This document shows positions 1 to 10,610 of a DNA stretch of 64,000 nucleotides, piece after piece; position 1 is the first letter of the stretch, and each line of letters begins with the position of its first letter. Origin of the DNA: Gliomastix tumulicola (taxonomy: Eukaryota; Ascomycota; Sordariomycetes; Hypocreales; Bionectriaceae); contig BCHX01000003.1 in NCBI GenBank assembly GCA_001599755.1, positions 2,639,289-2,703,288 on the forward strand, written 5' to 3'. Below the pieces are notes generated by a model. It made no database searches. It had not been told where the DNA came from and was given only the letters and a program-made list of their open reading frames with translations. The position numbers were made by a program, and so were the translations under genes.

Positions 1-807
1 AGCAAACCCAGCGATGATGCCACCAGACGTCACGCGCTCCATGACGTACTTGCACGTCCAGGCGATGAGATGGCCGTTGTCGACCAAGTATTTCTCCCCG
101 GGGGCAAGCTGTGAAGGGTCTGTTAGCAATGGAGTCGCCAAATGCTGCTCGTCACAGGAAGAAGAACTCACGTCTTTGCGGATGATGGCACCAAAACTCG
201 TCACCCACAGCAGACCCTTGCCGGAGATCTTGTTCACCCACAGACCCTCGCCGCTGAACATGGCCTTGCTGAGCCCCTGGCGCTTGAAGTCCTTTGTCAC
301 GCCCTGCGTCGACGCCAGATAGGCGTCCTGGCCCACGGACCAAACCTCGTTTCCTGTCATGCGGATCGTGGTGATGTCGCCCAGCATCCAGGGGGCGATG
401 AGGATTTCGCCGGGGCCGATGTAGGTCGAGGTGCCGATGTCGCCTCCCGCGACGAGCTTCTTCATGGCAAACTTGAAGGCTCCCTTGAGCGTCACGGTGG
501 GCGACATGGCGATCATGGCGCCGGGCTTGCCTTCCAAGGGAGCGCCCATCGCCAGCTGGATGGTGAGGATCGAGTTGGTGTCACGATGGCTGATGCGGAA
601 GCTCCCGCCGTTGAACGTGCCCACGTCGTCTGTCGCCGCCTCCGCACCGACGAACTGAGCCGCCAGGGGCGAACCGGCGTCCAACGGAGCTTGCGGCGCC
701 GGGGCCTGGACCTGCTGCACGTAGGCTGCCTCGGGCTGCTTCTCCGGGAGGTATCCAGCATCGGGGTTCGGGAACGCGGGCGGCGGGGTCTCGGCTTGCT
801 GTTGTTG

Positions 808-838
<31 letters not shown>

Positions 839-1452
839 CTGGCCGAGTCGGCCGTGGAGGCCGGCCGGTATGGGATGCTCGACTGGGACTGCCCGTATCC
901 GTGATGGGCCTGGTGGTGATACTGGGGGGTCGGCGAGGCGTACTGCGGGCTCGCGGCGGCCCCTACCGAGGGAGACGGGGTGTGCTGGGCAGGCGGCGCA
1001 TATTGCGTCTGGCTGGCCGGCGAGGCCTGTGTTGGCGGAGCGGGGTAATTGGCTGTCTGGCTCGGCGTCGGCTGCTGCTGGGGAGGAGCAGGATAATGGC
1101 CGGCGACGCCCTGGCTGGGCGAGGCCTGAGCAGGAGCTGGAGGAGGAGGATAGTATTGATGCTGGTTCACGGGAGGCGAGGACGTAGGCGGCGGCGCGTA
1201 TTGCTGCGGCTGCTGCGGCTGCTGCTGCTGCTGCTGCTGAGGAGGCGGAGGGTATGAACCTATGAAGGTAGCCCGTTAGATGGGACCATATATTCTCGAA
1301 TTGAATCCTCAGCTTGGTCGTACCTTGGCTTCCAGAACCTGGAGGAGCTGGATGTGACGAAGTATTAGCACACTGGACACCCATTGAGACAGCCGTGGAG
1401 CAGCGAGAGCTGATATCCCAGGGAACGTACGAGGATAGTAGTGTGCAGACAT
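1..1452 (-). CDS. AIM24-like / TIGR00266 family protein (C-terminus outside window)
   Basis: Reads leftward from ATG 1452 with exons 1431-1452, 1324-1347, 172-1259 and 1-108, the last running off the window edge. The start MSAHYYPPPPGSG follows from joining the first two tiny exons (22 and 24 nt), each bordered by GTACG donors and CAG/TAG acceptors; one intron has a GCTAAT branch point. Residues 1 to about 185 are low-complexity Pro/Gln/Ala/Tyr with two poly-Gln runs. The folded part follows: GTFNGGSFRISHRDTNS, then LAMGAPLEGKPGAMIAMSP, GAFKFAMKKLVAGG, YIGPGEILIAPWMLGDI and KAMFSGEGLWVNKISGKG. This is the beta-rich TRAP-like fold of AIM24 and bacterial TIGR00266 proteins. Yeast Aim24 is a mitochondrial inner-membrane protein linked to MICOS; the cytosolic-looking QP-rich N-terminus here carries no obvious presequence, so location is open. 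The last visible exon encodes LAPGEKYLVDNGHLIAW. Family call is strong, exact function is not. Confidence 0.85.
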
Positions 1453-2441
1453 CGTGGCTGCGATGGAGGCGCTGTCTCAGAAGGGGCTCAACTGCTCGTT
1501 AGCTCGCGATACTTGATAGCAGCAGAAAGTGCACAAAGACTAGAGATCCGGAAGAGAATTGAGGTCGCGAGAGAGGATGAGCTGTCCCGTCAGCTCCCTC
1601 TTTGGACGATGCAGGCGGTTACCTCCTATCGATAAGTGAAACCGCCCACCCACATGCATGCAGCACCACCCAACGGACACTGATAGGACCCCAGAGTCAA
1701 CTGCGCTCCCAACGACCCAGAACTCCTCGCTAGCGACCAATGACGGCCGCGATTGCGTCGCATCTTGGCTGTGTTGGGATGCCTTTTGCCGCTGTGGCGG
1801 GGCACGCCAGACTCTTGGGCGCCTAATCCATCAATTAAGATGAGCTTCGGCTTCTTGCGATCTCCGGGACGTAGGAAAGACTTGGTTCGCTTTGCTTGGG
1901 TCGAAAAGATTGATTATTCATACGGAACGGACCAAGTTACAGTACTGGCTGTTGCTCGCGACAACGGGAGATGGTCAAGGCAGGGGTCATACTGTGTTGG
2001 TAGTCGCGCCATAGTTACAAGGAGCTCTGAGAGACAGATCCAAGTACGGGTACAAGCCAGCACTCCATAAGAGTATTATCCAAACCTAAATGCCATGTTA
2101 TTCTTAATATGTTTTTGCTTTCTTTCAATAGAATTAATATATAAAAATATAATTAAATAGTCGACTACCTACTAGGAGTTGGTTTAGCCAAGTGGGTGGT
2201 CCTCCAGCATGGAATTGCGGCCGCCTTCTGAAGGCGTTGTAATTATGAAGGGTCGGATAGACTGGCCCCTTATCGAACATGATACGGACACAGATCCCGA
2301 GACCCTCTGTACGGCCGTTCCTTGGCCAACGTTGTGCCAAATGGTTGATTCAACTGTTGGTCAGTAGAGCACCTGGCATCTGCCGCCTGCTCTGATGAGA
2401 TGGGCAGTGCTCCAACCGTAAGCCGCACCAACGATCGAGAG

Positions 2442-2561
2442 ACTAGCAGGTCCAGCGAAAAGGCCGGGAGCATTGGAAGCGAAACGACCAGCAGTAGGTC
2501 TAGCGACATGGCCAGCGGCAGGTCTACTGAAAGGGCCAGATGAGCGGGTGATGACAGGACC
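2442..2561. repeat. Degenerate 24-bp tandem repeat, five units
   Basis: Five consecutive 24-nt units (starting 2442, 2466, 2490, 2514 and 2538) each end in GACC or GGCC and share a core of the form AGCAGGTCTAGCGA. Units 1, 3 and 4 are the most alike. The period keeps frame: the minus strand would read octapeptides such as GPFSRPAA / GHVARPTA, and the plus strand serine/arginine-rich octapeptides such as SRSSDMAS / GRSTERAR. The open minus-strand frame over it (2361-2795) has no ATG start and no recognisable domain, so a functional gene is not supported. Confidence 0.6.
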
Positions 2562-4104
2562 GGTAGTCGTTGTAGCAAGCGACGACGACAACGTCTTCCT
2601 CGTTAGATACTCGGCTACTCGCCCGTGATGTCGCCCGTGATTGGGGACACGAGAGCGCCAAGATGCCTTCCAAGGCGCATATTGCGCGTCTTCCTGAGGG
2701 CGTCTCGCCTCGGCATTCTCAGCATTGGTAAGCAGTCTTAGTAGAGCCCTGCGACCAACGCCAGCTAGCCATGACTTGGTCGGAATCTGTCGCAAACGCC
2801 GAGGTCATTGAGCAGCGTCCGCTGGCGACCAACACCGCGGAAGGCGCCTCGAAGACTAGCACAACAAGCAATGATCGTCGTGGAGATCAACCCCTCAGCT
2901 CGTGTGAGTATCTGCGGAACATAGAAAGCATTCTTTGGGTCGTATTGGATAGGGGCAATGTCGAAGAGGATTTTGGAAACCACCATGCACTCAAGTCAAA
3001 TAACCGCCCGAGTCAAAGGACCATACATTTTGGGTGCGTATGTGGCCCAAGTTTTCTTCAACACTTACCGCAGTGAATGACAGACAGCGTTTACCCACCA
3101 TTTCGTTGGTCCCCCTACGGCATGTTGGCTGTCAAAGTCGCGCCTCGATCAAGCTGATCATCATTGAGCGCGGTTGTCGCCGTCGAGCCCTGTCTGGGCT
3201 CTCCTCTGTGCGGCCGTGCTCTCGGCTAGCATGGTCCGCCCCTGGGCAATAGCAGGGTAATCCCAGCACTTAATTCAAAAGTGCATAATATGACAGAGCT
3301 ATCAGCCACGGAGGTCATCTAATGAGCGACTTGACTCGTGGCTGGACGAGCAGTACCCAATTCATAAGGTGATGACCGCTGTCCCGGGTCTTCGTTTTCG
3401 TGCCGCTACGGAGCTGGTGAGACGTCTGAAACTGCCCGTCGTTTGTTCACAACCAGGAAGGGCCTTGCTGGCCCGGCTGTTTGACTCGGGGTCTCCCAAA
3501 TGATTATCGTTTCATACTCGGCCGAGGATCAATCCAATGGCATGGCGTTATCGGTGTGGCTGAGGGTCGGCAAATGCTCCAGAGCTCAGCCCTCCGCTGG
3601 GATCTGCCGTCAACTGCCTTGACAGGTGAGACGGCTCATTTACCGTTCATACCTGGAAGCTTCCAGCTAACATCAGCCGGGTGGTGTGGCGCACATTTAG
3701 CGCAGGGGCAGCGTGATTGGACGCAGGTGTAATATCCGTCCTACGCTGGGTTTGTGAGAAGGCATTCTGGCTCGTCCGTTGTGGAATATGTCTCGTTGGG
3801 GGGTCGGTCGTCCCCATCTCCCCTTTCTTCCACGCTTCTTGAAACTCCGTCCAAAACCCGAGAACACATTTGGAAGGCAGCTAAGGTTGGATATCTCGTT
3901 AGTCCCGGGATTGACTTTGAGCGAACGACCTGTCAGTCGGTTAGCCCGAGTTGGGATTGTCTCGCGCCCGCTTAGTGACCGGTGACCGTCTGTAGGAGTG
4001 TAGCTCGGCGACGGCCCTGCTTTGATGTGCGTTCGGTGATGCTCATACTGCTTTAACCGGTTTGGTGCGGATCACCGGTGCTTAGGCACATGCGCTTGGA
4101 CGAC

Positions 4105-4122
4105 AAAAAAAAAAAAAAAAAA
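4105..4122. repeat. Poly-A run of 18
   Basis: An uninterrupted A homopolymer inside the gene-poor region. No retrotransposon ORF or target-site duplication is visible beside it, so it is best treated as a simple repeat. Confidence 0.8.
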
Positions 4123-5731
4123 GCCCGACAGGCTTGGCTCAAGCTTGCTCTGCGCTCCCTGGTGCAAGTGGTAAGACCATCGATCTCTCCCGTCCAAGCT
4201 GCCCGTCGATGCCCATATGTGCACGCCCGTTTCTGGCAAGACGGAGGAAGATGGTCTATGCGGCTATTGGCACCCATCAGGCCATGATGACGCTGTTCGA
4301 AGCACCCGTTCGCTTAGCAGGCCTCTGCAGGGACGTTGCAAGGTCAGGGGATGGAGGGGAAGCAGGAGAAACCCAAGACAAGGGTGAGAGGGTGAGGGTC
4401 CAGGAGGCACTGAGGCAAGCGTGGCAGGCAGCCTCTTTCCCGTGGCAGTTGCAGGAAGGGCCTGCATGTGCTGGGAAGGTGCGTGCATTGAGAGTGGAGA
4501 AAAGGAGCAAAGACGAGCAGAACGACCAGCTGGACCACTCACAGGCCACTCAGGCCACTAAAAGACCACTGACAGACCACTCACAGCCGGGCGGGCGACA
4601 AACCCGACCCAACTGCAGAACACGCTGCAGGAGCGGGTGGAGCCCCTTCCCATCTTCTTCCCTGGTCAAATTCCGCGCACCTTCCGTGGCCCAGGCGCTG
4701 GGGATTGGGGCTTGATTGGGGATTGGCTTGGTAAGGTGAGAGCAACGGAGCTCAGTTCCTTCCTTAGGCATAGGCCGGCGCAACAGAGCGCTCCAAGGTT
4801 TGTCCTAGCGTGTAAATTACTACTAGCACTAATGGCGAGACGCACCCACGCCTCCCACAGAGTCCAATATTGTCCAATACCAAGACTCAAGCTTCCAAGG
4901 ACGGCTGCTACCTTGCGAGTATGATGACTCTAACCTTCAGGCTGACCCGACAGCGAGGATCTGACCCAGCACAAACCTGTTTGCCACCGCACGCGCAAAT
5001 CCCATGTGTCTGGTAACACTCGGATGGGTCCTGGACCACAAGATTCTGCACTGAGCCCCCCCCCAACGTTATGAGGCCCGTCGCCGTCACACGTCAGTGG
5101 GATGCCATGCCCTTATCATCTGCGACAGCCACCTGGAAGGGAAACCGAAGCGCAAGGCAAGGGGGGGCAAGCTTGCAAGGCAGCCTGTCCACTCGTGTCA
5201 CTCGCCCACCAGACCAGCCAAGCCCAGCGTCCACACCATCCCGGATTCTGGTTCTGCTAGTCTGCCTAGTAGTTCGCTGGATTCCCTGCACGGGTCTCCA
5301 TCAGGTCTCGCACGTTGATCGAGTCCCAGCATCTGTACCAAGTACATATGCACGCACCGGCGGGGGGCCCTGCCTTTCTGGCCCTTGTCTTTGTTCTTGA
5401 CCTGGTCACCGACTGGCGCCGGGGCTCCCTGAATAAACCAGTTGGCAAAGCCCCTGCTTGGACTCATGAATCTGGACTCTTGACTGGCACTCGCCCAGGC
5501 TGGTCTTCGTCTTTCATCCCTTCCCTTTCCCCACACCGTGTTGGCCATATCCTCACCCAAGTCCCAGCTCTCCGGTTCCCACCCATTCTCCTCCTCCTCT
5601 TCACTCTCCGTCTCTTGTTCCCTCTATGTGACCGAGCCCCGCGGGTGCGCCGTCGTTGATGGCCTCAGCCGACCGGTTTCTTGATGGAAGACGTCCTTGA
5701 AATCATTTTACGGGCAACTTGATGCGCCAGA

Positions 5732-6763
5732 ATGGACACCATGGACTGGCCCTCGTCTCAAGAGCCCTCGAGCTCCACGCCTGCCACAGCCAACATGGAC
5801 CCAGCATCACAGCCGTCGACGATGGGACAGGGACATGTCGAGGTTGATCAACTGCCACAAGCATGGGAATATGACTTGGGCCTGGATTTTGAGCATCTGC
5901 CCTCGCAAATCCCGACTTCGAAGCTCGCGTTGATGCGACAAAGACGAAGACGGCAGCAGCAGTACCGACGACGGGGCCCGTCTCGTCCAGAGCCGCACCT
6001 GCATCGCCAAGGGAGGCCCGACCGCAGCCACAATGCGACCTCGATGCTGGGCCACTCGTCACACACCTCGTCTTCCAGACCGACGGAGTCTAACATGAAA
6101 ATCATCCCCCAGCCTGAATATGTACATGGACATCAGCAGCCTGGCGCTGGAGAAGGGTTTGGACTAGAACTAGCCTGCCCGCCATCTCCAGCCTTACTCC
6201 CTGAAGCGACTATCGAACCGGATCTTGTCATGTCAAATGACACGGCATGCGGTGGCTCTACCCAAGAGCGCGACAAGGAAATCGACATGACTTCCCAGGA
6301 CGGCCCACCACCAACTTTACCTGGTGACCTGGTACCAGAGAACAATACTGCCCAATCCTCAAATATGGACACACACTCTCGTCCTCCACTTCACTACTCG
6401 ACGCTCCGGTCCGAGTCTATCAGAGCTGCGTTGGCGCTCGAGGCTCTGAGCCTAAATAATGAGAGCAGCGACTATCCACATACTGCCCCCACAACACCGG
6501 GCGTTTCCCTAGACTCTGGCGGTGACCAAGACCTGCTCGACAGTCTTTCGCTTCACAGAGAATACGGGCTTCTCAGAGTCAGATCTTCCTCGGCCTCGGC
6601 GGCCCCCACAGGGAACAAGGTGCTTGTTCACAGTGTCCCACGAGTTCGCAAGAGGAGAGTAAAGAAGATTGAGGTGCGACTGGGGACTGGGGACGGTGCC
6701 AGCGCTCGTGGAACAACTCCACTGAGTGAGCAGCATCCCTCGCCGCCAGCGATACCTGCATGA
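5732..6763 (+). CDS. Hypothetical protein, mostly disordered, with two basic patches
   Basis: A single 343-residue frame from ATG to TGA. The start is the first ATG of the frame, in a purine-rich context (AGAATGG), just after a pyrimidine-rich probable leader. I do not recognise the family. The sequence is rich in Ser, Pro, Thr and Gln and should be largely disordered. Visible elements are an acidic/aromatic N-terminal stretch (WEYDLGLDFEHLP, about residues 45-57), a strongly basic patch at about 69-86 (RQRRRRQQQYRRR) that could act as a nuclear localisation signal, a short predicted helix (SESIRAALALEAL, about 222-234), and a second basic patch at about 304-316 (RVRKRRVKKIEVR). Such layouts occur in small fungal regulators but there is no DNA-binding domain. 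It stands alone in a gene-poor stretch, which suits a fast-evolving or lineage-restricted gene. A chance ORF cannot be excluded. Confidence 0.55.
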   Translation: MDTMDWPSSQEPSSSTPATANMDPASQPSTMGQGHVEVDQLPQAWEYDLGLDFEHLPSQIPTSKLALMRQRRRRQQQYRRRGPSRPEPHLHRQGRPDRSHNATSMLGHSSHTSSSRPTESNMKIIPQPEYVHGHQQPGAGEGFGLELACPPSPALLPEATIEPDLVMSNDTACGGSTQERDKEIDMTSQDGPPPTLPGDLVPENNTAQSSNMDTHSRPPLHYSTLRSESIRAALALEALSLNNESSDYPHTAPTTPGVSLDSGGDQDLLDSLSLHREYGLLRVRSSSASAAPTGNKVLVHSVPRVRKRRVKKIEVRLGTGDGASARGTTPLSEQHPSPPAIPA

Positions 6764-8780
6764 CAGTGTGTGTGCAGTGGCGAGTCAGTGAAGATGGAAA
6801 GAAGAATAGGTCCCCGACAAGACCTGAGTTACCCGCTAAGTCGAGCCGATATTGTCTAAAGATATGACACATCGGAGTGTTCTGGCTTTTCGATCCAATA
6901 GCCCAGAAATAGTCGGCGAACGGCCAAGTGTTCTCTCTCCAACGGGGCAATGCGAGAAGTTGCTTCTGAGCACCTACGTGTACGAACTGTCTGCACGTAT
7001 ATCACTGCGGCCTGGTATTTTTCGAGCATAGCTTGTCAGTTAGCGCAAGTTTGGAATTTCAGCGACGGCCTTTCACCCCAAACCATTGCCGGTATTCATG
7101 TATTACCATATCTTAGTATGATAATGTACACAATGGCGAGAGAAATACCCTTGGACCCTGGACTTTCCACATGGACTCTGGTGACCGTCCACTCTTGATT
7201 CCCGGAAATCGGCACCCTTAACGCTGCTAACAAAGCTCAACATCGACCTAGGCGGTTCGTTAGCCGCATCGAACACATTCAGCTCCTCCGGGACAACAGG
7301 ACCTTCTGGAAGAGGAAGAAGCGGCNCACGAGATAACGAACTAATAATGCCTAAGGTATGAGGCCGTGCCGAGGAGCGAGTGATAGGGTTTGAAGGCCTG
7401 GGGAAGCGGCTGCGAGGACGGAGAGCTCCCCTTCGGCAATGACAAGTCAGTTCTATTCCCGTCCCCCCAGAAGGCTAATAAACCCAGCAAACATCCTGGT
7501 TGGGGGGGCAGTCTCTTCTCTCCCAGACATCTGTGACGATGATCTCGTGGGCAAGTCTGAGAGATGGCTTGTTGCCTGGGTAATCCGGATTCGTCGCTGA
7601 GACAATGTCTCACTGGTGAAAGTTTACAACAGAGCGCATCGGACAGGCCAGACAGCCCGTCCTGGGCAGAGAGACACAGGCTATCGTCGTCCCTCTTGCA
7701 GAGAGAGGCGAAAGTTTACCTCAAAACGGCTGGGACTGAGAGGCGTAGAGTTTAGCCACCGCCAATCATTACCCTCAACATCCGTCTCGGCTTGCAGCTA
7801 GTGCGGAGGATAAACTTATTCGAACCCCCGAGAGAAGCGGGAGGACGAAAGTTCAGGAGCTTCTCCTCGTCGGCGTTTTCCTGCCTTCTGGAAGGAATAT
7901 CACGATCTACATAGGACAGGGGCAGGTGAGGGCTGTCTCAGCCCCCCTCCCTCCCGTCCTTGAAGACTTCGTCGACGCCACAGATGGAGCTTGCTCGGAA
8001 ACTATAATCTCTCTCATCGGCCCTGTCTTGAGGAGGAGAAAACTTTCCAGGGACAGTCTTTTGCCACCGAGTGATGGCTGGTGGCTGTCACCTCCATCAT
8101 TATCATAGGCAGCAGAATGCTCGGGCGAAGCTGCCGTGGCGGACTGGAATGCGCCTCCTATGCTTGTATGGGCCCTCTGCATTCCACGCCAGAGCTCGCC
8201 CGCTGGAACGAGGTATTCGGGTTGCCATCGTTACCTGTGCCGTCTACATGCCCTACCTATCTTGCAGGTCGCCTGGGGATCTGAATAGGCTTTGCGCAGA
8301 CACGGCACAGCATACATAGCTTGCCAGAGTCAGAGGCGAGACAGGAACTGGGGTATAGGAGAGGTCCCCTGCCCAGCATCAGGGCACAACAGACGAGCTG
8401 CGGTGCAAAACAAAACAACACAAGTCCCTCTCTCCCCTGTTTCTGTCCTTGTCAAAACGTCAAATGTCTTGCTGCCCGCTGTGACCTGATCCCCGGGTTC
8501 TGATCTTCCTTTCTCCAAGACTGGCCCTATTCGCGAGTGTTGTTGTTGTTGTCGACCAGCATGACATTCTGCGGAAGACGATATCACAGACTCTTACTGC
8601 AATTTCTTCAGCGCAAGCGTTTCTGAGTTTACGATACCAAAGCCAGCAAGCAAGCAAGCAAGCAAGCAGCTGTTTGAAGCTTCCCTCGCGTCGAGCCTAC
8701 CGTGGGGAAGAACGATATAGGAGAGAGAAGAGAGCAGAAGAGCGCACTTTAGCCTACGGTATTTCAACACAGTTTCCCCC
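6764..8780. other. Intergenic region; probable wetA promoter and leader
   Basis: No gene supported. Position 7326 is an unresolved base (n). The right half carries four CATTCY-type hexamers (listed separately) and a short AGCA tetranucleotide repeat at about 8645-8668, about 110 nt before the wetA start codon. The left end should contain the 3' UTR of the preceding ORF. Confidence 0.5.
8114..8570. promoter_or_regulatory. Cluster of AbaA-type CATTCY sites upstream of wetA
   Basis: Matches to the AbaA response element CATTCY lie at 8114-8119 (AGAATG, reverse), 8146-8151 (GGAATG, reverse), 8180-8185 (CATTCC) and 8565-8570 (CATTCT). Three fall within 72 bp. In Aspergillus AbaA (a TEA/ATTS-domain factor) directly activates wetA through such elements; carry-over to this species is inference. 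Confidence 0.45.
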
Positions 8781-10610
8781 ATGAGCAAGCAGCATCTTCA
8801 GCAGGTCGACATGGCCTTCTGGGGCGTGCCGTACCAGGCAGACGAGGACCGAGAGCCGGGCTTCTTCTGGCACGACGGCACAGTGACACCCAGCGAAGTC
8901 CATCCCGGTGACGGCGATGACACGGGCGATCTCTTTGGCCAGTTCGTCGACTTTGACGATCCTCATCCCTCCGGCGGCCTCATGACGATGGGCATGGGCA
9001 TGACGACTGCTCCGACTCGGGTCATGCCCGGACAGGAGGATCCCTTCCTCCTCGACCAGCCGTCAGACAGCATCGGCTCTTCGACCGGTGATGATCTCGA
9101 CTTCCTATCCAGCAGCACCGACGCCGATGCTACCGCCTCCTCCTCCGTGTACGATGTCGACCCGAGGACCCTCGCTGGTGGCGTTGGGATCCGAGGGCAG
9201 CAACGGCAGCAACAGCAACAGCAGCAGCAGCAGCAGCAGCAACACCTCGGTCAGCACGTTTACACCAAGGACTGCGCGGCCATCTCTGACACGGACCTGC
9301 CCTACCTGGAGGGCATCACTCTAAGCTCCCCTACGAAGAAGGCGTTCTCGCCGGCAAAGGAGTCCTTCCCCTCGCCTGCGCCACAGCAGCGACCTCAACC
9401 ATCGCCCAGTCCGCCCAAGAGCAGCGCGACCGCCGGACGCAAGGCAAGTCGCATTGTCGAGGCCGTCGGAGCGACAATCAGGAAGGCTGCTGCCGGCGGC
9501 CGCAAGAAGCAGAGGAAGCCTCTCCCACCGACACCGGCGCGGCCCGGTTCACCGACGTTCGAGGACGACCAGCTGATGGCGCCGAGGCAGAGGCCGAGGC
9601 AGCGCAACGGCATCAGTGAGTCTCACGCTGCAGAAGCAGAGGGCCATATGCGGGAAGGCACTCTAGGGGGCGAGTTCGTCATGGGTCCCTGTGACGACCC
9701 CTTCCACGATGCCCCTTCGCTCCCACCGCCACCATCGGCGATGCGATACGGTCAACGGGAGGGCGTGAGTCCTCCTCTCGTGTCTCCCGCCATCAAGAGC
9801 GAAGCCCCCGCGGCCGAGGGCATCTGGCCTCATTCTATCCCGAGTGGACAGTGGAACGAGTCACCCATGGGTCCTGGTACGCCTTCGTGGTGGGAGTACA
9901 ACGGCGCCGGCGCGGAGCCCGTCTCGGAGATGAACATGATGAACATGGCCGCGTTGCAAGCCCAGCAGGCCGAGGCCCTCCAGTACCATCAGCAGCAGCA
10001 GCAGCAGTTCCAGCCGTCCTTCCAAGACACCGGCGCCTCGGGCCTGATGATTCACATCCCGCCTCCGGGTCACGTGGCCCTCCCTCCAGCGACAGCGCCT
10101 CTCGAGCGCACCAGCAGACCGCCCAAAGCCCCGTCCTCGGGCGCTCGACATCTGTCACACTCGCCTGTCCGACGCACCCGCGCCCGCAGCCGCGTCCCCT
10201 CGGCCTCGGCCTCGACCTCGACCTCCCCGACACGCAGCGTCAGCGCCACGAACCAGGGCCACTCGCGCCACAGCTCCAACGGCTCGGTGGCCTCGGTCCG
10301 CAGCGCCTCGGGCGGCCGCCTCCCCGCCAGCATGCCGGGAACCCCCTGCAGCGTCCGCAAGCGCCGCTCCCGGGACGTCTCCGGGTCCGCCGGCGCCTCG
10401 AGCAGTGACATCGGCTTCGTCAACTTCACGCCCTCGGACGGCGGCATGCTCATGACGGGCGTCGCGCCCAGCGGCAGCTCCAAGACCAAGGCCCGTCGTG
10501 AGAAGGAGGCTGCCGAGCGGCGGAAGAAGATGAACGAGGCTGCTATCCGGGCCGTCGCGGCGGCGGGCGGCGACGTCGATCGCCTGATGCAGCAGGGCTT
10601 TGCATTCTAG
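8781..10610 (+). CDS. wetA: Developmental regulatory protein WetA
   Basis: Intronless, 609 residues. The diagnostic part is the C-terminal block: SSDIGFVNFTPSDGG, then GVAPSGSSKTKARREKEAAE and RRKKMNEAAIRAVAAAGGD, the conserved WetA domain (about residues 540-600). Before it lie Ser/Thr/Arg-rich segments (HSPVRRTRARSRVPS) and a proline-rich middle. Residues about 138-155 are an almost pure Gln tract encoded by mixed CAA/CAG codons, and a second Gln run lies near residue 405. The N-terminus is acidic and hydrophobic (FWGVPYQADEDREPGFFW; DLFGQFVDFDD). ATG at 8781 is used, though Met11 (8811) is an alternative. WetA acts last in the BrlA-AbaA-WetA conidiation cascade and is needed for spore-wall maturation and dormancy; it probably acts as a nuclear DNA-binding regulator. 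No neighbour is a known conidiation gene. A cluster of AbaA-type sites upstream fits the expected control. Confidence 0.92.
   Translation: MSKQHLQQVDMAFWGVPYQADEDREPGFFWHDGTVTPSEVHPGDGDDTGDLFGQFVDFDDPHPSGGLMTMGMGMTTAPTRVMPGQEDPFLLDQPSDSIGSSTGDDLDFLSSSTDADATASSSVYDVDPRTLAGGVGIRGQQRQQQQQQQQQQQQHLGQHVYTKDCAAISDTDLPYLEGITLSSPTKKAFSPAKESFPSPAPQQRPQPSPSPPKSSATAGRKASRIVEAVGATIRKAAAGGRKKQRKPLPPTPARPGSPTFEDDQLMAPRQRPRQRNGISESHAAEAEGHMREGTLGGEFVMGPCDDPFHDAPSLPPPPSAMRYGQREGVSPPLVSPAIKSEAPAAEGIWPHSIPSGQWNESPMGPGTPSWWEYNGAGAEPVSEMNMMNMAALQAQQAEALQYHQQQQQQFQPSFQDTGASGLMIHIPPPGHVALPPATAPLERTSRPPKAPSSGARHLSHSPVRRTRARSRVPSASASTSTSPTRSVSATNQGHSRHSSNGSVASVRSASGGRLPASMPGTPCSVRKRRSRDVSGSAGASSSDIGFVNFTPSDGGMLMTGVAPSGSSKTKARREKEAAERRKKMNEAAIRAVAAAGGDVDRLMQQGFAF

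Larger units (their letters stand above)
1453..5731. other. Gene-poor region, 4.3 kb
   Basis: No ORF here has a recognisable domain, a good start context and conserved-looking splice sites together. Visible contents are an AT-rich patch at about 2090-2160, a degenerate 24-bp tandem repeat (2442-2561), an 18-nt poly-A run (4105-4122) and pyrimidine-rich DNA at 5480-5660 that probably belongs to the promoter and leader of the ORF at 5732. The left edge should hold the promoter of the AIM24-like gene. No transposase, reverse transcriptase or inverted-repeat ends were seen. Confidence 0.5.

Noticed and set aside
142..1257. 371-codon plus-strand frame with Leu and Arg runs
   Set aside because: Antisense to the AIM24-like exon; the Leu runs are the reverse reading of CAG poly-Gln tracts.
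2361..2795. Minus-strand ORF over the 24-bp repeat
   Set aside because: Begins at a non-ATG codon, no introns that extend it and no domain; kept only as a repeat finding.
7815..7840. Possible tRNA B-box (TTCGAACCC)
   Set aside because: The full GGWTCGAANCC-type box, a matching A-box and a cloverleaf could not be made from the flanks.
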